NCBI GenBank assembly: GCA_002376715.1 | Contig: DFOK01000110.1 | Span: forward strand, 1 to 64,000 | Reading direction: 5' to 3' | DNA length: 64,000 bases | Source: Bacteroidales bacterium UBA3543 | GTDB lineage: Bacteria > Bacteroidota > Bacteroidia > Bacteroidales > UBA932 | Part shown: in pieces, positions 54,923-63,933 of the stretch | Position numbering within the stretch: position 1 is the stretch's first letter | Layout of the letters: the number at the start of each line of letters is the position of its first letter | Program-made: the position numbers and the translations under genes | The notes under the pieces: generated by a model | Told to the model about the DNA's origin: nothing | The model's input: only the letters and a program-made list of their open reading frames with translations | Database searches by the model: none

Positions 54923-56752
54923 ATGGATAAAACAAAAGTAATCAATAAATCGGACATAATGAAAGTCATTAAAATGAAAGGTCCGATTGGTTGGATTGTG
55001 TCAACGCTGGCTATGTCCATTCTGGGATTTAATAAAGTTAATCGCAGTTTTTACCGTTGCAGGCACCTCTCCGGCCCTGATTTTTCCGAAGCCATACTCA
55101 AAGATATAGGCATTTCCATAGATGTCAATTCTGCACAACTCGATTACCTGCCCCTTGAAGGGCCGTTCATCACCATATCAAATCATCATTTTGGCGGAGC
55201 AGACGGACTGATGCTAAGCGCGATTGTGGGCGCAATCCGTCCCGACCTTAAGCTTCTCACCAACTTTCTCCTCTCAATGATTCCTACACTGGAGGAGAGT
55301 TTTATACCGGTCAATCCCTTTTCCGATTCCACCAGCAAACGTAAGAGTATTGCAGGTATCAGGACAGCAATGGAACACATCGAAAAGGGAGGCTGCCTGG
55401 CTCTCTTTCCGGCAGGCGAGGTCGCCACTATCCAGAAAGGAGATAACCGAACTTCACTCAAAAGTGGCAGAGTGGTAGAAGATATCCCCTGGCCTTCCAA
55501 TATGATTAAACTCATAAAGAACGCCAATGTGCCGGTTGTGCCAATTTACTTCGAAGGTGAAAATAGTCGTTGGTTTCATTTTTTAGGCAGAATTCACCCG
55601 ATGCTCAGGACCTTATCTCTTGCCAACCAACTCTTTAAAAAGCGTGGCAAGACTATCCCCATGCGCATAGGCTGGCCTGTTTTCACTTCGGAAATTGCCG
55701 ACTTTGACAATCTTGACGACCTGGGACGCCACCTCCGAAGCAGAGTCTATGCCCTTCAGGCAGAATTTGCGGACCCCAACAAGGAGAATAAAGTGGAGCA
55801 TGTCGCCCCGATAGCCCTTCCTAAAGATCGCAAGGCGATACTTAAGGAGTTATCACGGATCAAGGATAATAAACTCTACCAAACGGCCCAGTACCATTGC
55901 TTCCTGGCGAACTACGAAGATATCCCCAATCTGATTCACGAGGTAGGTCGCAGACGCGAAGAGGCCTTCAGAGCCAGCGGAGAGGGCACCAATACAGCTT
56001 TAGATATAGACAACTTTGACCAATACTTTAAACATCTGATCCTATGGGACTCCTCCCAGAAAAAACTTGCGGGCGCCTATCGTCTCGGCATTGGAGAGGA
56101 GATATTTGCTAAGCACGGTGGCATCAGCGGATTCTATTCATCCAGCCTTTTCGTCTATAAAGAAGAGTTCGAGCCTATCCTGCGCAAGACTATAGAATTG
56201 GGCAGGAGCTTTGTCAGCGTCGAATACCAGAAGGAGGCACTGCCCTTAATGTTGCTCATCAAGGGACTTATGCACTCCGTGATGCTATATCCTGATGTAG
56301 AGTATTTACTGGGTCCCGTGAGCATATCCAACTCTTACCCAAGATTTTTCCAGAGTCTGATGTTCTATTATATCATGGAGCAATGCAGAACCGACTTTGG
56401 ACGCGATCTGATATCACCACGCAAACCTTTCACACCTGATTATCTCAAGACCGATCCTGAATATCTGCTGATGGGCAAGATGAGCACTTTAGAAAAGTTT
56501 GACAAGTATCTGATGCGCCTTTCTGACAACAAATACCGTATGCCTACCCTTGTCAAAAAATATATCAAAATCAATTCAAAGATCATCTGTTTCAATGTTG
56601 ATCCGCTATTCAACTACTGTCTGGATGGGCTTGTGCTGCTCAAAATCGCAGACTTCCCCAAACAGGAACTTCTGATGATGACAAGGGATATCGAGAATCC
56701 TTTCGAGCGCGAAAAGATATTCAATCATTTCGGCTATTCACTCAAAGATTAA
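54923..56752 (+). CDS. Fused PlsC/GNAT aminolipid synthase (OlsF-like)
   Basis: A 609-residue two-domain acyltransferase. N-terminal half: PlsC/LPLAT motifs SNHHFGGADG (HxxxxD, about residue 75) and ALFPAGEVA (about 160), an O-acyltransferase. C-terminal half (about 310-590): OlsB-like GNAT (DNFDQYFKHLILWD, KKLAGAYRLGIGEEI, GISGFYSSSLF, SVEYQKEALPLMLLIKGL), an N-acyltransferase. Fused proteins of this order (OlsF) make ornithine lipids; in Bacteroides the separate GlsA and GlsB make glycine lipids. A non-phosphorus aminolipid product is thus likely; the amino acid is unknown. ATG at 54923 chosen 25 bases after a -7 box. Confidence 0.82.
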   Translation: MDKTKVINKSDIMKVIKMKGPIGWIVSTLAMSILGFNKVNRSFYRCRHLSGPDFSEAILKDIGISIDVNSAQLDYLPLEGPFITISNHHFGGADGLMLSAIVGAIRPDLKLLTNFLLSMIPTLEESFIPVNPFSDSTSKRKSIAGIRTAMEHIEKGGCLALFPAGEVATIQKGDNRTSLKSGRVVEDIPWPSNMIKLIKNANVPVVPIYFEGENSRWFHFLGRIHPMLRTLSLANQLFKKRGKTIPMRIGWPVFTSEIADFDNLDDLGRHLRSRVYALQAEFADPNKENKVEHVAPIALPKDRKAILKELSRIKDNKLYQTAQYHCFLANYEDIPNLIHEVGRRREEAFRASGEGTNTALDIDNFDQYFKHLILWDSSQKKLAGAYRLGIGEEIFAKHGGISGFYSSSLFVYKEEFEPILRKTIELGRSFVSVEYQKEALPLMLLIKGLMHSVMLYPDVEYLLGPVSISNSYPRFFQSLMFYYIMEQCRTDFGRDLISPRKPFTPDYLKTDPEYLLMGKMSTLEKFDKYLMRLSDNKYRMPTLVKKYIKINSKIICFNVDPLFNYCLDGLVLLKIADFPKQELLMMTRDIENPFEREKIFNHFGYSLKD

Positions 56753-56769
56753 AAGATCAAGAAGCTCTT

Positions 56770-57045
56770 TCAGGGCACGGGGTCATACCCGGAGCCGCCC
56801 CATGGGTGACAACGCAGGATGCGCTTTACTGCGAGGTATATCCCTTTGAATACTCCATGTTTGCGTAGGGCATCCATAGCATATACCGAGCAGGTTGGAG
56901 TGAACCTGCAGGCATTGCCTACATATGGAGAGATGAAAAACTTATAGAACTTCAGCAGCATCAGCAGCGGGAAGATCATTACCTTTCGTACCACTGCCAG
57001 CGATTTTGACCAGAATCTCTCCCATTTTTGAGAAAATGGAGCCAT
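56770..57045 (-). CDS. yidD: Membrane protein insertion efficiency factor YidD
   Basis: 91 residues (or 69 from the internal ATG at 56979). YidD signature: [49 protein letters not shown]. It aids YidC-dependent insertion at the inner membrane. It overlaps the 3' end of rnpA by about 100 (or 38) bases; the rnpA-yidD pairing is classical. Confidence 0.93.
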   Translation of the reverse strand: MAPFSQKWERFWSKSLAVVRKVMIFPLLMLLKFYKFFISPYVGNACRFTPTCSVYAMDALRKHGVFKGIYLAVKRILRCHPWGGSGYDPVP

Positions 57046-57343
57046 AATCCTTTATTTCTTTTGCCACATAAATAAACATCAAGTCGCAGAAAGGCTCTCC
57101 TCCCAAAAGATGTTTCAGGTGTCTGTAAGCCTCACGCATCCTCCTCTTCAGAAGATTGCGCACCACAGCACGTTTGAATGATTTTTTGGGCACGGTAAAG
57201 AGTGCGCGATGACACTCTGAGCCGGTGTTATTTCTGTATAAAACTCTTAAGGGGTATCTGAACACGACATCCCCGCTTTCCAAAAGAGCATCAATGTCTT
57301 TTTTAAAGCAAACCTTCTCGTGTTTTGGAAACCCAAAATCCAT
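56942..57343 (-). CDS. rnpA: Ribonuclease P protein component
   Basis: 133 residues. RNase P protein fold: [20 protein letters not shown] at the start, and [29 protein letters not shown] (the RNR motif, about 50-75). It binds the RNase P RNA for tRNA 5' processing. Start follows hemD stop directly. The C-terminal 30 residues lie in the yidD overlap. Confidence 0.93.
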   Translation of the reverse strand: MDFGFPKHEKVCFKKDIDALLESGDVVFRYPLRVLYRNNTGSECHRALFTVPKKSFKRAVVRNLLKRRMREAYRHLKHLLGGEPFCDLMFIYVAKEIKDYGSIFSKMGEILVKIAGSGTKGNDLPAADAAEVL

Positions 57344-58084
57344 CTAATGCGACTTTTCAAAATAGTTGAGCAGAGCCTTTGCTATTGAAGGGGCCTCAGG
57401 AGTGGGTGCCTCTATCTCAGTCTTGAGTTTTGCATCTTTCATAGCTTTGGCGGTGGTAGGGCCGTAGGTGGCGAAGAGTAGTGAGCCCTGTTGGAACTCG
57501 GGATAACTTTCAAGAAGAGATTTCACATCTGAAGGGCTATAGAATACCACCATCTGATATTTGCTCAGATCAAGCGAACTCAGGTCAGCGCTTACCGTCT
57601 TCACAAAAACCGCACTGCCGTGTTTGAGTTTTGCCTTGGTGAAAAGCTTTTTCACATCGGGACGAAGCCCATCCGTACAGGCAATCAGGAAATTTTCCCC
57701 CTTGTGTTTTGCCCCAATGTTATCCACCATTGAGGAGATCGTACCGTTACCGAAAAAGATTTTCCTCTTTCGATAAACAATATAAGTCTGGAGATATTGT
57801 GCTATCAATTCTGATTGGCAGAAATATTTCATCGTCTCGGGAACGGTCAACCTGATCTCTTCACATATTCTGAAAAAAGCGTCTATGGCTACCCTTGAGG
57901 TAAAAACTACAGCCGTATAGTCAAGAATATTGACCTTATTGGCTCTGAACTCCCGGGCTGTGACACCCTCCACGGTAAAAAAAGGATGAAAATCCACATT
58001 TACGCCATATTTTGAAATAAGCTCCGTATAGGGAGAAGCATTTGTGGGAGCGGGTTGAGAGATTAAGATGTTGTCAATTGTCAT
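57344..58084 (-). CDS. hemD: Uroporphyrinogen-III synthase
   Basis: 246 residues, two-lobed HemD: ILISQPAP at the start, YTAVVFTSRVAIDAFF, FLIACTDGLRPDVKKLF and YQMVVFYSPSDVKSLLE in lobe two, ATYGPTTAKAMKDA. HemD sequences diverge strongly, but the order of conserved patches and the DUF4271 neighbour (usual in Bacteroidota) support it. Cyclises hydroxymethylbilane toward haem and sirohaem. Confidence 0.85.
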   Translation of the reverse strand: MTIDNILISQPAPTNASPYTELISKYGVNVDFHPFFTVEGVTAREFRANKVNILDYTAVVFTSRVAIDAFFRICEEIRLTVPETMKYFCQSELIAQYLQTYIVYRKRKIFFGNGTISSMVDNIGAKHKGENFLIACTDGLRPDVKKLFTKAKLKHGSAVFVKTVSADLSSLDLSKYQMVVFYSPSDVKSLLESYPEFQQGSLLFATYGPTTAKAMKDAKLKTEIEAPTPEAPSIAKALLNYFEKSH

Positions 58085-58087
58085 ATA

Positions 58088-58795
58088 TCAAAACCTTACT
58101 GCTATGTCTGCCAAAAGGATGACAGGCAGCAATTCCAGGCCACAAAGATACAAAAAGCCTAAAAAATGCGAAAATCCTGAAGAAATAAATATTCCCATAC
58201 TTTTGATTAAGTATAGCAGACACCATACGAGAAATATCACTCCCAGGCATATCAGAACAACAATATGTCCCATATCAGGAATAATGCGCAGAATTACAGG
58301 TACCGGTAATGAAGTCAACGTCACCATTATTGTCGCCGAAAAATTGAGACGATAAACATTCTGTACGGCCTCTTTTTTACCCCATAACCACGACATAATC
58401 AAAAATGAAAGTTGCTTGAAGAGGAAAAAACCGGCAAAAGCGGCCAAAGTTAATAAAAAGCCATGTGCTGCGACTCCGGATCTGCAGAAGATAAAGCTAA
58501 GTAGAGGCAAACAGATCAGAAATGTCACCCGTATTGAAACATTGTTATAATTCTCGTTGAATACTTCCCGGATTTTCCGCTTATCAGTTAATACCGAAAA
58601 AGAACAGAAAGTCGCGTTAATGACCCTGCGGTTAAAAATAATAAAAAGAACAAGCAGAGAAGCGACAACGATGGAGAGAATCATATCATTCTCAACAGGC
58701 TGTATTGGCATTGAATAAGGCTCGGTGACAAGGGAGAGACGGCTCTCCGGCCAGCAATCGACTATGGACCTTATGGTATCCTGAACATTCATCAA
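58088..58795 (-). CDS. DUF4271 membrane protein
   Basis: 235 residues with about six hydrophobic segments (ILSIVVASLLVLFIIFNRRVI, FLICLPLLSFIFC, IVVLICLGVIFLVWCLLYLIKS). Matches DUF4271, a Bacteroidota family usually encoded next to hemD, function unknown. It overlaps yciH by 4 bases and ends 3 bases before hemD. Confidence 0.8.
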   Translation of the reverse strand: MMNVQDTIRSIVDCWPESRLSLVTEPYSMPIQPVENDMILSIVVASLLVLFIIFNRRVINATFCSFSVLTDKRKIREVFNENYNNVSIRVTFLICLPLLSFIFCRSGVAAHGFLLTLAAFAGFFLFKQLSFLIMSWLWGKKEAVQNVYRLNFSATIMVTLTSLPVPVILRIIPDMGHIVVLICLGVIFLVWCLLYLIKSMGIFISSGFSHFLGFLYLCGLELLPVILLADIAVRF

Positions 58796-59139
58796 TTGCT
58801 TCTTTTGGCGTTGTAGCCCATTGACCGGAGCAATGTGACAATCCTGTCGCGGAAATCTCCCTGAATAATGATTTCACCCTCTTTAACCGAACCGCCCACA
58901 CCGCATTTACTCTTGAGAGTTTTGCCTAGTGCCAACAGATCCTCTTCACTTCCAACAAAACCTTTGACAAGAGTAACCTGTTTGCCGCCTCGGTTGCGAC
59001 GGTCGATGGAGACAATCAACCGCTGCTTTTCCGCAGGAATAGTCTCCACCGGAGACTCATCTCCGCCGGTTTCATATTTAAAGTCGGGATTGGTTGAAAA
59101 AACTACTCCCAATCTGCTTTTCCAGTCGTTGTCTGACAT
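58792..59139 (-). CDS. SUI1/YciH-family translation factor
   Basis: About 115 residues from MSDNDWKSRLG (59139); a longer frame starts at 59169. C-terminal SUI1 domain: IDRRNRGGKQVTLVKGFVGSEEDLLALGKTLKSKCGVGGSVKEGEIIIQGDFRDRI. An eIF1-like protein that checks initiation in bacteria. Heads the yciH-DUF4271-hemD-rnpA-yidD run. Confidence 0.9.
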   Translation of the reverse strand: MSDNDWKSRLGVVFSTNPDFKYETGGDESPVETIPAEKQRLIVSIDRRNRGGKQVTLVKGFVGSEEDLLALGKTLKSKCGVGGSVKEGEIIIQGDFRDRIVTLLRSMGYNAKRSN

Positions 59140-59152
59140 ATGTGGTTCTTTT

Positions 59153-59186
59153 TTTGCAAAGGTAGTCATAATTATTTTTAACTTTG
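59153..59186 (+). promoter_or_regulatory. Promoter of the DUF2723 gene
   Basis: TTTG (59153-59156), 22-base spacer, TAACTTTG (59179-59186), then a short AT-rich leader. Confidence 0.65.
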
Positions 59187-59207
59187 CTGCTTGTATAAAA
59201 GTATATA

Positions 59208-59243
59208 GATTATAACAGATATTATGATTATAACAGATATTAT
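59208..59243 (+). repeat. 18-bp tandem duplication over the DUF2723 start
   Basis: GATTATAACAGATATTAT occurs twice in tandem (59208-59225, 59226-59243), each copy completing an ATG with the next base (59224 and 59242). The duplication is in frame (18 bp), adding MIITDI before the original start. Confidence 0.85.
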
Positions 59244-62200
59244 GAATTCAAGGAAATTCACCCTTTACAACAGAATCATTGCATCGGTAATCCTACTGGT
59301 TGCGGCAGTTGTCTATCTTATGACCATCGAGCCTACTACCAGTTTTTGGGATTGCGGTGAATTTATCGCATCTTCCTACAAACTTGAAGTCGGACACCCG
59401 CCAGGGAACCCGGTTTTCCAGCTTTTTGCCCGATTTTTCACAATGTTTACGGGCAAGATGCAAGCTGCGGCGGCAGTCAATGTTATGAGTGCTGTTTGTT
59501 CGGCTTTCACCATATTTTTTCTCTATCTGACAATTGTCCATCTGGGCAGACGACTCAATGAAAAGAGCGGCAGAAACCTCTCTATAGCCAACGCAGTCGC
59601 TATCTACGGTGCAGGTGTTGTGGGAGCGCTTGCATACTGCTTTTCCGATACATTCTGGTTTTCAGCAGTCGAGGCCGAAGTATACGCCATGTCTTCCCTG
59701 TTTACTGCAGTAGTTTTCTGGGCAATCCTCAAATGGGAAGAGGAGGCTGATAGCAAATATGCCAACCGGTGGATTATTTTGATATCATTTCTGATGGGTC
59801 TCTCCATAGGAGTGCATTTGCTCAACCTTCTGGCAATTCCCGCTATAACTTTTATAATTTATTACAAAAAATCGAAGAAAGTTAACTGGAAAAGCGCTAC
59901 CGGAGTTTTGCTACTCTCAGGTGCTATAATTTTGGCTGTGATGATCGGCGTAGTCCAGTATCTGCCCAGAATTGCCGCTTTCTTTGACAGGATATTTGTG
60001 AATGGCTTTGGTGCTCCATTCAATCTGGGTGCAGTTATATTCCTCGTGCTGCTCTTTGTGGCCTGCTTCATTGGAATGTACTGGCTCAGGAAGAAAGAAA
60101 AGGCAATTTTACACACCGTCGTACTCTCTTTTACCACTATTCTAATTGGTTTTTCGACCTTTGCTGTTGTAGTTATCCGCGCAAGCGCAAATACCCCTAC
60201 CAACGAGTACCAGCCGGATAATCCCTATACACTGGTGAGGTATCTAAGCCGCGAACAGTATGGCAGCAATCCTATCATTTACGGACAAGCCTATACCTCT
60301 CCTTACGACATCAAAAGGGTGAATTATTACACCCCGCTGGACGGTCGCTACTACAAAGCTGAAAACATCGAAGTGGTGTTTCCTTCGGAGGGCAAAATGT
60401 TCTTTCCGAGAATGTGGAATTCAACTGATCAAAAATATGTTAATTTGTACGATAGCTATTCCAAGGTCAAGAACAACCGTACTATAACTGTCAGAGGAGA
60501 AAGGCAGGTAATCCAGATGCCTAAATTCAAGGACAATCTGAGATTTTTCTTCGATTATCAACTCAACTATATGTATTTCCGCTACTTTATGTGGAATTTT
60601 GTCGGAAGGCAGAACGATTTCCATGGACAGGAGCCCTCTGATCTCATCTCAGGTAACTGGGAGAGCGGTATCGGACTCATAGACCGAATACGTCTGGGGG
60701 ATCAGTCCGAAGCACCGGAGATCCTGAAAAACAATAATGCCAAGAACCATTACTATTTTCTTCCTTTAATACTGGGTCTGATAGGATTTTTCTTCCAGCT
60801 GCGCAAAGATGGACGTAACTGCTGGGTGACCTCATTGCTTTTTATACTCACCGGAATAGCCATTGTGGTATACTTAAATCAACAACCTTTCCAGGTGCGA
60901 GAACGTGACTATGCCTACGCAGGCTCTTTCTATGTCTTCACTATCTGGATAGGTCTGGCGGTGCTGGCTATACAGAGTTGGATTGAAAAAATCCATAAAA
61001 AGGAAAAAGGTGGTGCCGCCATAGCAGGAGCAGGAGTAGCAACAGCTCTCTGCCTTTCCGTCGCAATACTGATGGGATGCGAAAACTGGGACGACCATGA
61101 TCGCAGCGGACGTTATACGGCTCGCGACTGGGGGTATAATTTCCTTGCCGGTACAGACCCCAATGCCATCCTGATTACCTATGGAGACAATGATACCTTC
61201 CCTCTCTGGTATCAACAAGAGGTAGAGGGAGTGCGTACGGATGTGCGAATAGTTAACACATCGCTCCTCGGCACCGATTGGTACATAGACCAGATGCAAC
61301 GCAGACAATATGAGTCGGATCCTCTGAAAATTACCATCCCGAGAGTCCAGTATCTTTATGGTACAAATGACTATCCTTATGTAATCAATGCTATTGAGAG
61401 GCCGATCCTGGCTTCACAGGCGATAGACATTTTCCGCAATCCGCAGTACAAGCTCTCCGACGGCAAAACTGACTTCCTCCCCGCCAAACAGTTATTGATT
61501 CTGGTAAACAAAGAGAATGTCAAAAAGTACGGAATTGTAGCTGAAAAGGACTACGACAAGATCGTAGATACCGTTGTACTCAATATCGATAGCGACAGGA
61601 TAGGAAAAACTTCTCTCATAATCCTGGATTTTCTCTCTACTTACCAATGGGACAGACCGGTTTACTGCGTTACTACCGGAACAGACCTGAATCTGGGTCT
61701 CGAAAAATGGTTCCAGGTTGATGGTATGGTTAACAAACTTGTGCCTATATACAATCCTGATTTTCGTGAATATTCTCAGATTGACGAAGACAAAATGTAC
61801 AAAATACTCACTGAGACATACAGGTTTGATTCGCTCAAAGACACCACAATCCATGTGGATTACCAAAACATCTATTCATTTATGGCCGTACAGCCGATAA
61901 GGGAGATGTTTGCCAAGGTTTCAAACAAACTCATACAGAGTGGCAAAGTTGATAAAGCCGAGGTGTTGCTGGATATGGCTATTGATATCATGCCCAGAAA
62001 GAATTTCCCTTACAATATTTCGTTTTTACACTCTCTCAATGAATTGTCGATTATTGATATGATAGAACAATACCTGATGATAGGTAAGAGCGAAAAGGCA
62101 ATAGCGCTCGCTGATCAGTTTGTGGAAGAGACACTGCAAATAGCCAACTTCTTCGCCACATCTTATGGCAGTTCATCTTTCTCTACCAAGGAAATGGACT

Positions 62201-62298
62201 CAAATGTGACTCTGCTCTACTATGTTGTAAACATTTTTGAGCGATACGATCAGAAAGAGTTTGCCAACTCAATCAAACGCCGGTTGGTAGAGTTATAG
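59224..62298 (+). CDS. DUF2723 polytopic membrane protein (TMEM260-like)
   Basis: 1024 residues (1018 from the ATG at 59242). About a dozen membrane segments in the first 600 residues, with the DUF2723 signature FWDCGEFIASSYKLEVGHPPGNPVFQL near residue 45 and FWFSAVEAEVYAMSSLF near 145; then a soluble region (GDNDTFPLWYQQEVEGVRTDVRIVN) and a helical C-terminus. The fold is GT-C glycosyltransferase-like; the human relative TMEM260 is an O-mannosyltransferase. Likely a protein glycosylation enzyme in the inner membrane; substrate not known. A strong terminator follows. Confidence 0.88.
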   Translation: MIITDIMNSRKFTLYNRIIASVILLVAAVVYLMTIEPTTSFWDCGEFIASSYKLEVGHPPGNPVFQLFARFFTMFTGKMQAAAAVNVMSAVCSAFTIFFLYLTIVHLGRRLNEKSGRNLSIANAVAIYGAGVVGALAYCFSDTFWFSAVEAEVYAMSSLFTAVVFWAILKWEEEADSKYANRWIILISFLMGLSIGVHLLNLLAIPAITFIIYYKKSKKVNWKSATGVLLLSGAIILAVMIGVVQYLPRIAAFFDRIFVNGFGAPFNLGAVIFLVLLFVACFIGMYWLRKKEKAILHTVVLSFTTILIGFSTFAVVVIRASANTPTNEYQPDNPYTLVRYLSREQYGSNPIIYGQAYTSPYDIKRVNYYTPLDGRYYKAENIEVVFPSEGKMFFPRMWNSTDQKYVNLYDSYSKVKNNRTITVRGERQVIQMPKFKDNLRFFFDYQLNYMYFRYFMWNFVGRQNDFHGQEPSDLISGNWESGIGLIDRIRLGDQSEAPEILKNNNAKNHYYFLPLILGLIGFFFQLRKDGRNCWVTSLLFILTGIAIVVYLNQQPFQVRERDYAYAGSFYVFTIWIGLAVLAIQSWIEKIHKKEKGGAAIAGAGVATALCLSVAILMGCENWDDHDRSGRYTARDWGYNFLAGTDPNAILITYGDNDTFPLWYQQEVEGVRTDVRIVNTSLLGTDWYIDQMQRRQYESDPLKITIPRVQYLYGTNDYPYVINAIERPILASQAIDIFRNPQYKLSDGKTDFLPAKQLLILVNKENVKKYGIVAEKDYDKIVDTVVLNIDSDRIGKTSLIILDFLSTYQWDRPVYCVTTGTDLNLGLEKWFQVDGMVNKLVPIYNPDFREYSQIDEDKMYKILTETYRFDSLKDTTIHVDYQNIYSFMAVQPIREMFAKVSNKLIQSGKVDKAEVLLDMAIDIMPRKNFPYNISFLHSLNELSIIDMIEQYLMIGKSEKAIALADQFVEETLQIANFFATSYGSSSFSTKEMDSNVTLLYYVVNIFERYDQKEFANSIKRRLVEL

Positions 62299-62328
62299 TC
62301 TCGAGTGGCCAAAAGCCAACAGCAACAA

Positions 62329-62363
62329 CAAAGCCCCGAAAGTGAAAAAAATTCGGGGCTTTG
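62329..62363 (+). terminator. Intrinsic terminator of the DUF2723 gene
   Basis: A perfect 12-bp stem (CAAAGCCCCGAA / TTCGGGGCTTTG) with an 11-base A-rich loop, 30 bases after the stop. Confidence 0.88.
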
Positions 62364-62387
62364 TTATTAGGAGATATAGTGATTTAC

Positions 62388-62457
62388 TTAATACTCCCTA
62401 CTCGAAACAACTCTACAGTCCGTAACCCGCAACGCGTAACTCGCACCATTACACACT
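62388..62457 (-). repeat. Heptad array copy 10
   Basis: Units CCGTAAC, CCGCAAC, GCGTAAC, TCGCACC, then ATTACAC, ACTATTT; the last contains the TAG complement of tnaA (62456-62458). ACTC-rich words precede. Confidence 0.75.
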
Positions 62458-63835
62458 ATTTCGCTTTCTCGAGTTCCACAGTAAAGTGTCTCATAATCGG
62501 CAACTCTTTTGTTATGACATAGCCCCGGGTAATGCTCTCCCGGCGGTCATATACATTTTTGAGAGCAGCAGCGATGTAATCCATATGGTTGTTGGTATAG
62601 ACACGACGCGGAATTGCAAGACGAAGTAATTCGAGTGCGGGATAGCGATTTTCTTTTGTATCGGGATCACGATCTGCGAGAAGAGCTCCAATCTCAACAC
62701 TACGAATACCTGCCTCCAGATAAAGTTCAATACCGAGCGTCTGAGCTATAAACTCCTCTTTAGGAACCTTGGTGAGGATTTTTTTGGCATCTACGAAAAT
62801 GGCATGTCCACCGGCGGGTCTCTGATAAGGAATACCATATTCGTCCAGTTTTTTACCCAGGTATTCCACCTGCCTGATGCGTGTCTCGAGATAATCAAAC
62901 TCGGTACCTTCGCGCAATCCCTGTGCAAGTGCATTCATATCCCTGCCTGCCTGTCCGCCATATGTGAGGTAGCCCTCGTTCATAATGCAGTACATATGAC
63001 ATTTCTGCATATCCTCTTCATTCCTGAAGGCCACAAAACCGCCTATGTTGACAATAGCATCCTTCTTGGATGACATCGTCATCATATCGGCGTATGAAAA
63101 CATTTCACGGGTAATCTCTCTGATCTCCTTATCCTGATAGCCCTCTTCGCGGGTTTTGATAAAATATGCATTTTCAGCAAAACGGGCTGAGTCTATCAGC
63201 AGTTTCACGCCATATTTCTTCGCCAGAGCAGCAACGCCTTTGACATTTGTCATCGATACGGGCTGACCTCCGGCCGTATTGTTGGTCACTGTAAGTACGA
63301 TTGCAGGGATCTTCTCTACCGGGTTGCTTTTTAAAACATTCTCGAGTTTTTCAAGATCTATATTTCCCTTGAAAGGAATCTCAAGTTCGGTGTCTTTGGC
63401 CTCATCTATTGTGCAGTCAATTGCGTGTGCCTTGCGAAATTCGATGTGACCTTTAGTCGTATCAAAGTGCGAATTTCCGGGGAGTATGTCTCCCTCTTTG
63501 ATAATTGCCGAGAAAAGCACATTTTCGGCCGCTCTGCCTTGATGTGTGGGGATAAAGTAGCGGAACCCTGTCACCTCTTCGATCGACTCTTTAAGGGCAT
63601 AATAGGACCTTGCACCGGCATAACTTTCGTCACCTTCCATAATAGCTGCCCACTGTTTGTCACTCATTGCTCCGGTACCGGAATCGGTAAGAAGATCTAT
63701 AAATACATAATCGCTCTTTAGGTTGAAGAGATTGTATTTAGCCTCGGTAATCCACTTCTCTCTCTCAGCGCGTGTACTACGCTTAAGACTTTCAACTGTC
63801 TTTATCTTATAAGATTCTGCAAAAGGTAACTCCAT
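62456..63835 (-). CDS. tnaA: Tryptophanase
   Basis: 459-residue PLP enzyme splitting tryptophan to indole, pyruvate and ammonia. FIDLLTDSGTGAMSDKQWAA, RSYYALKESI, THQGRAAENV, DSARFAENAYFIK, PLP Lys in MSSKKDA (about 256), GRDMNALAQGL, and EIGALLADRDPDT near the C-terminus. The ARSYYAL and EIGxxLxxRDPxT segments match TnaA rather than tyrosine phenol-lyase. Its TAG stop joins a heptad array. Indole output would mark a gut lifestyle. Confidence 0.92.
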   Translation of the reverse strand: MELPFAESYKIKTVESLKRSTRAEREKWITEAKYNLFNLKSDYVFIDLLTDSGTGAMSDKQWAAIMEGDESYAGARSYYALKESIEEVTGFRYFIPTHQGRAAENVLFSAIIKEGDILPGNSHFDTTKGHIEFRKAHAIDCTIDEAKDTELEIPFKGNIDLEKLENVLKSNPVEKIPAIVLTVTNNTAGGQPVSMTNVKGVAALAKKYGVKLLIDSARFAENAYFIKTREEGYQDKEIREITREMFSYADMMTMSSKKDAIVNIGGFVAFRNEEDMQKCHMYCIMNEGYLTYGGQAGRDMNALAQGLREGTEFDYLETRIRQVEYLGKKLDEYGIPYQRPAGGHAIFVDAKKILTKVPKEEFIAQTLGIELYLEAGIRSVEIGALLADRDPDTKENRYPALELLRLAIPRRVYTNNHMDYIAAALKNVYDRRESITRGYVITKELPIMRHFTVELEKAK

Positions 63836-63863
63836 AATTATAATTTTTAATATTAAACGGCTA

Positions 63864-63871
63864 CAAAGTTA
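63864..63871 (-). promoter_or_regulatory. -7 box of tnaA (TAACTTTG)
   Basis: CAAAGTTA on the plus strand is TAACTTTG on the minus strand, 29 bases before the tnaA start. No TnaC-like leader peptide was found in between. Confidence 0.5.
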
Positions 63872-63876
63872 CAAAA

Positions 63877-63907
63877 AATAAGAGCAAACCGAAGATTTGC
63901 TCTTATT
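63877..63907. terminator. Bidirectional terminator between tnaA and the next gene
   Basis: A perfect 12-bp stem (AATAAGAGCAAA / TTTGCTCTTATT) with loop CCGAAGA; the arms begin and end in A/T tracts, so it can work both ways. On the minus strand it ends the gene at the window edge. Confidence 0.85.
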
Positions 63908-63933
63908 TGAAATTAAATTATTTTTCCGGAAGA

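Noticed and set aside
54862..55020. N-terminal extension of UvrC
   Set aside because: It would cross the divergent promoter and the start of the acyltransferase gene; the GIY-YIG domain begins right after the ATG at 54861.
62456..63835. Tyrosine phenol-lyase instead of tryptophanase
   Set aside because: The ARSYYAL and EIGxxLxxRDPxT segments follow tryptophanase; tyrosine phenol-lyase differs at these places.
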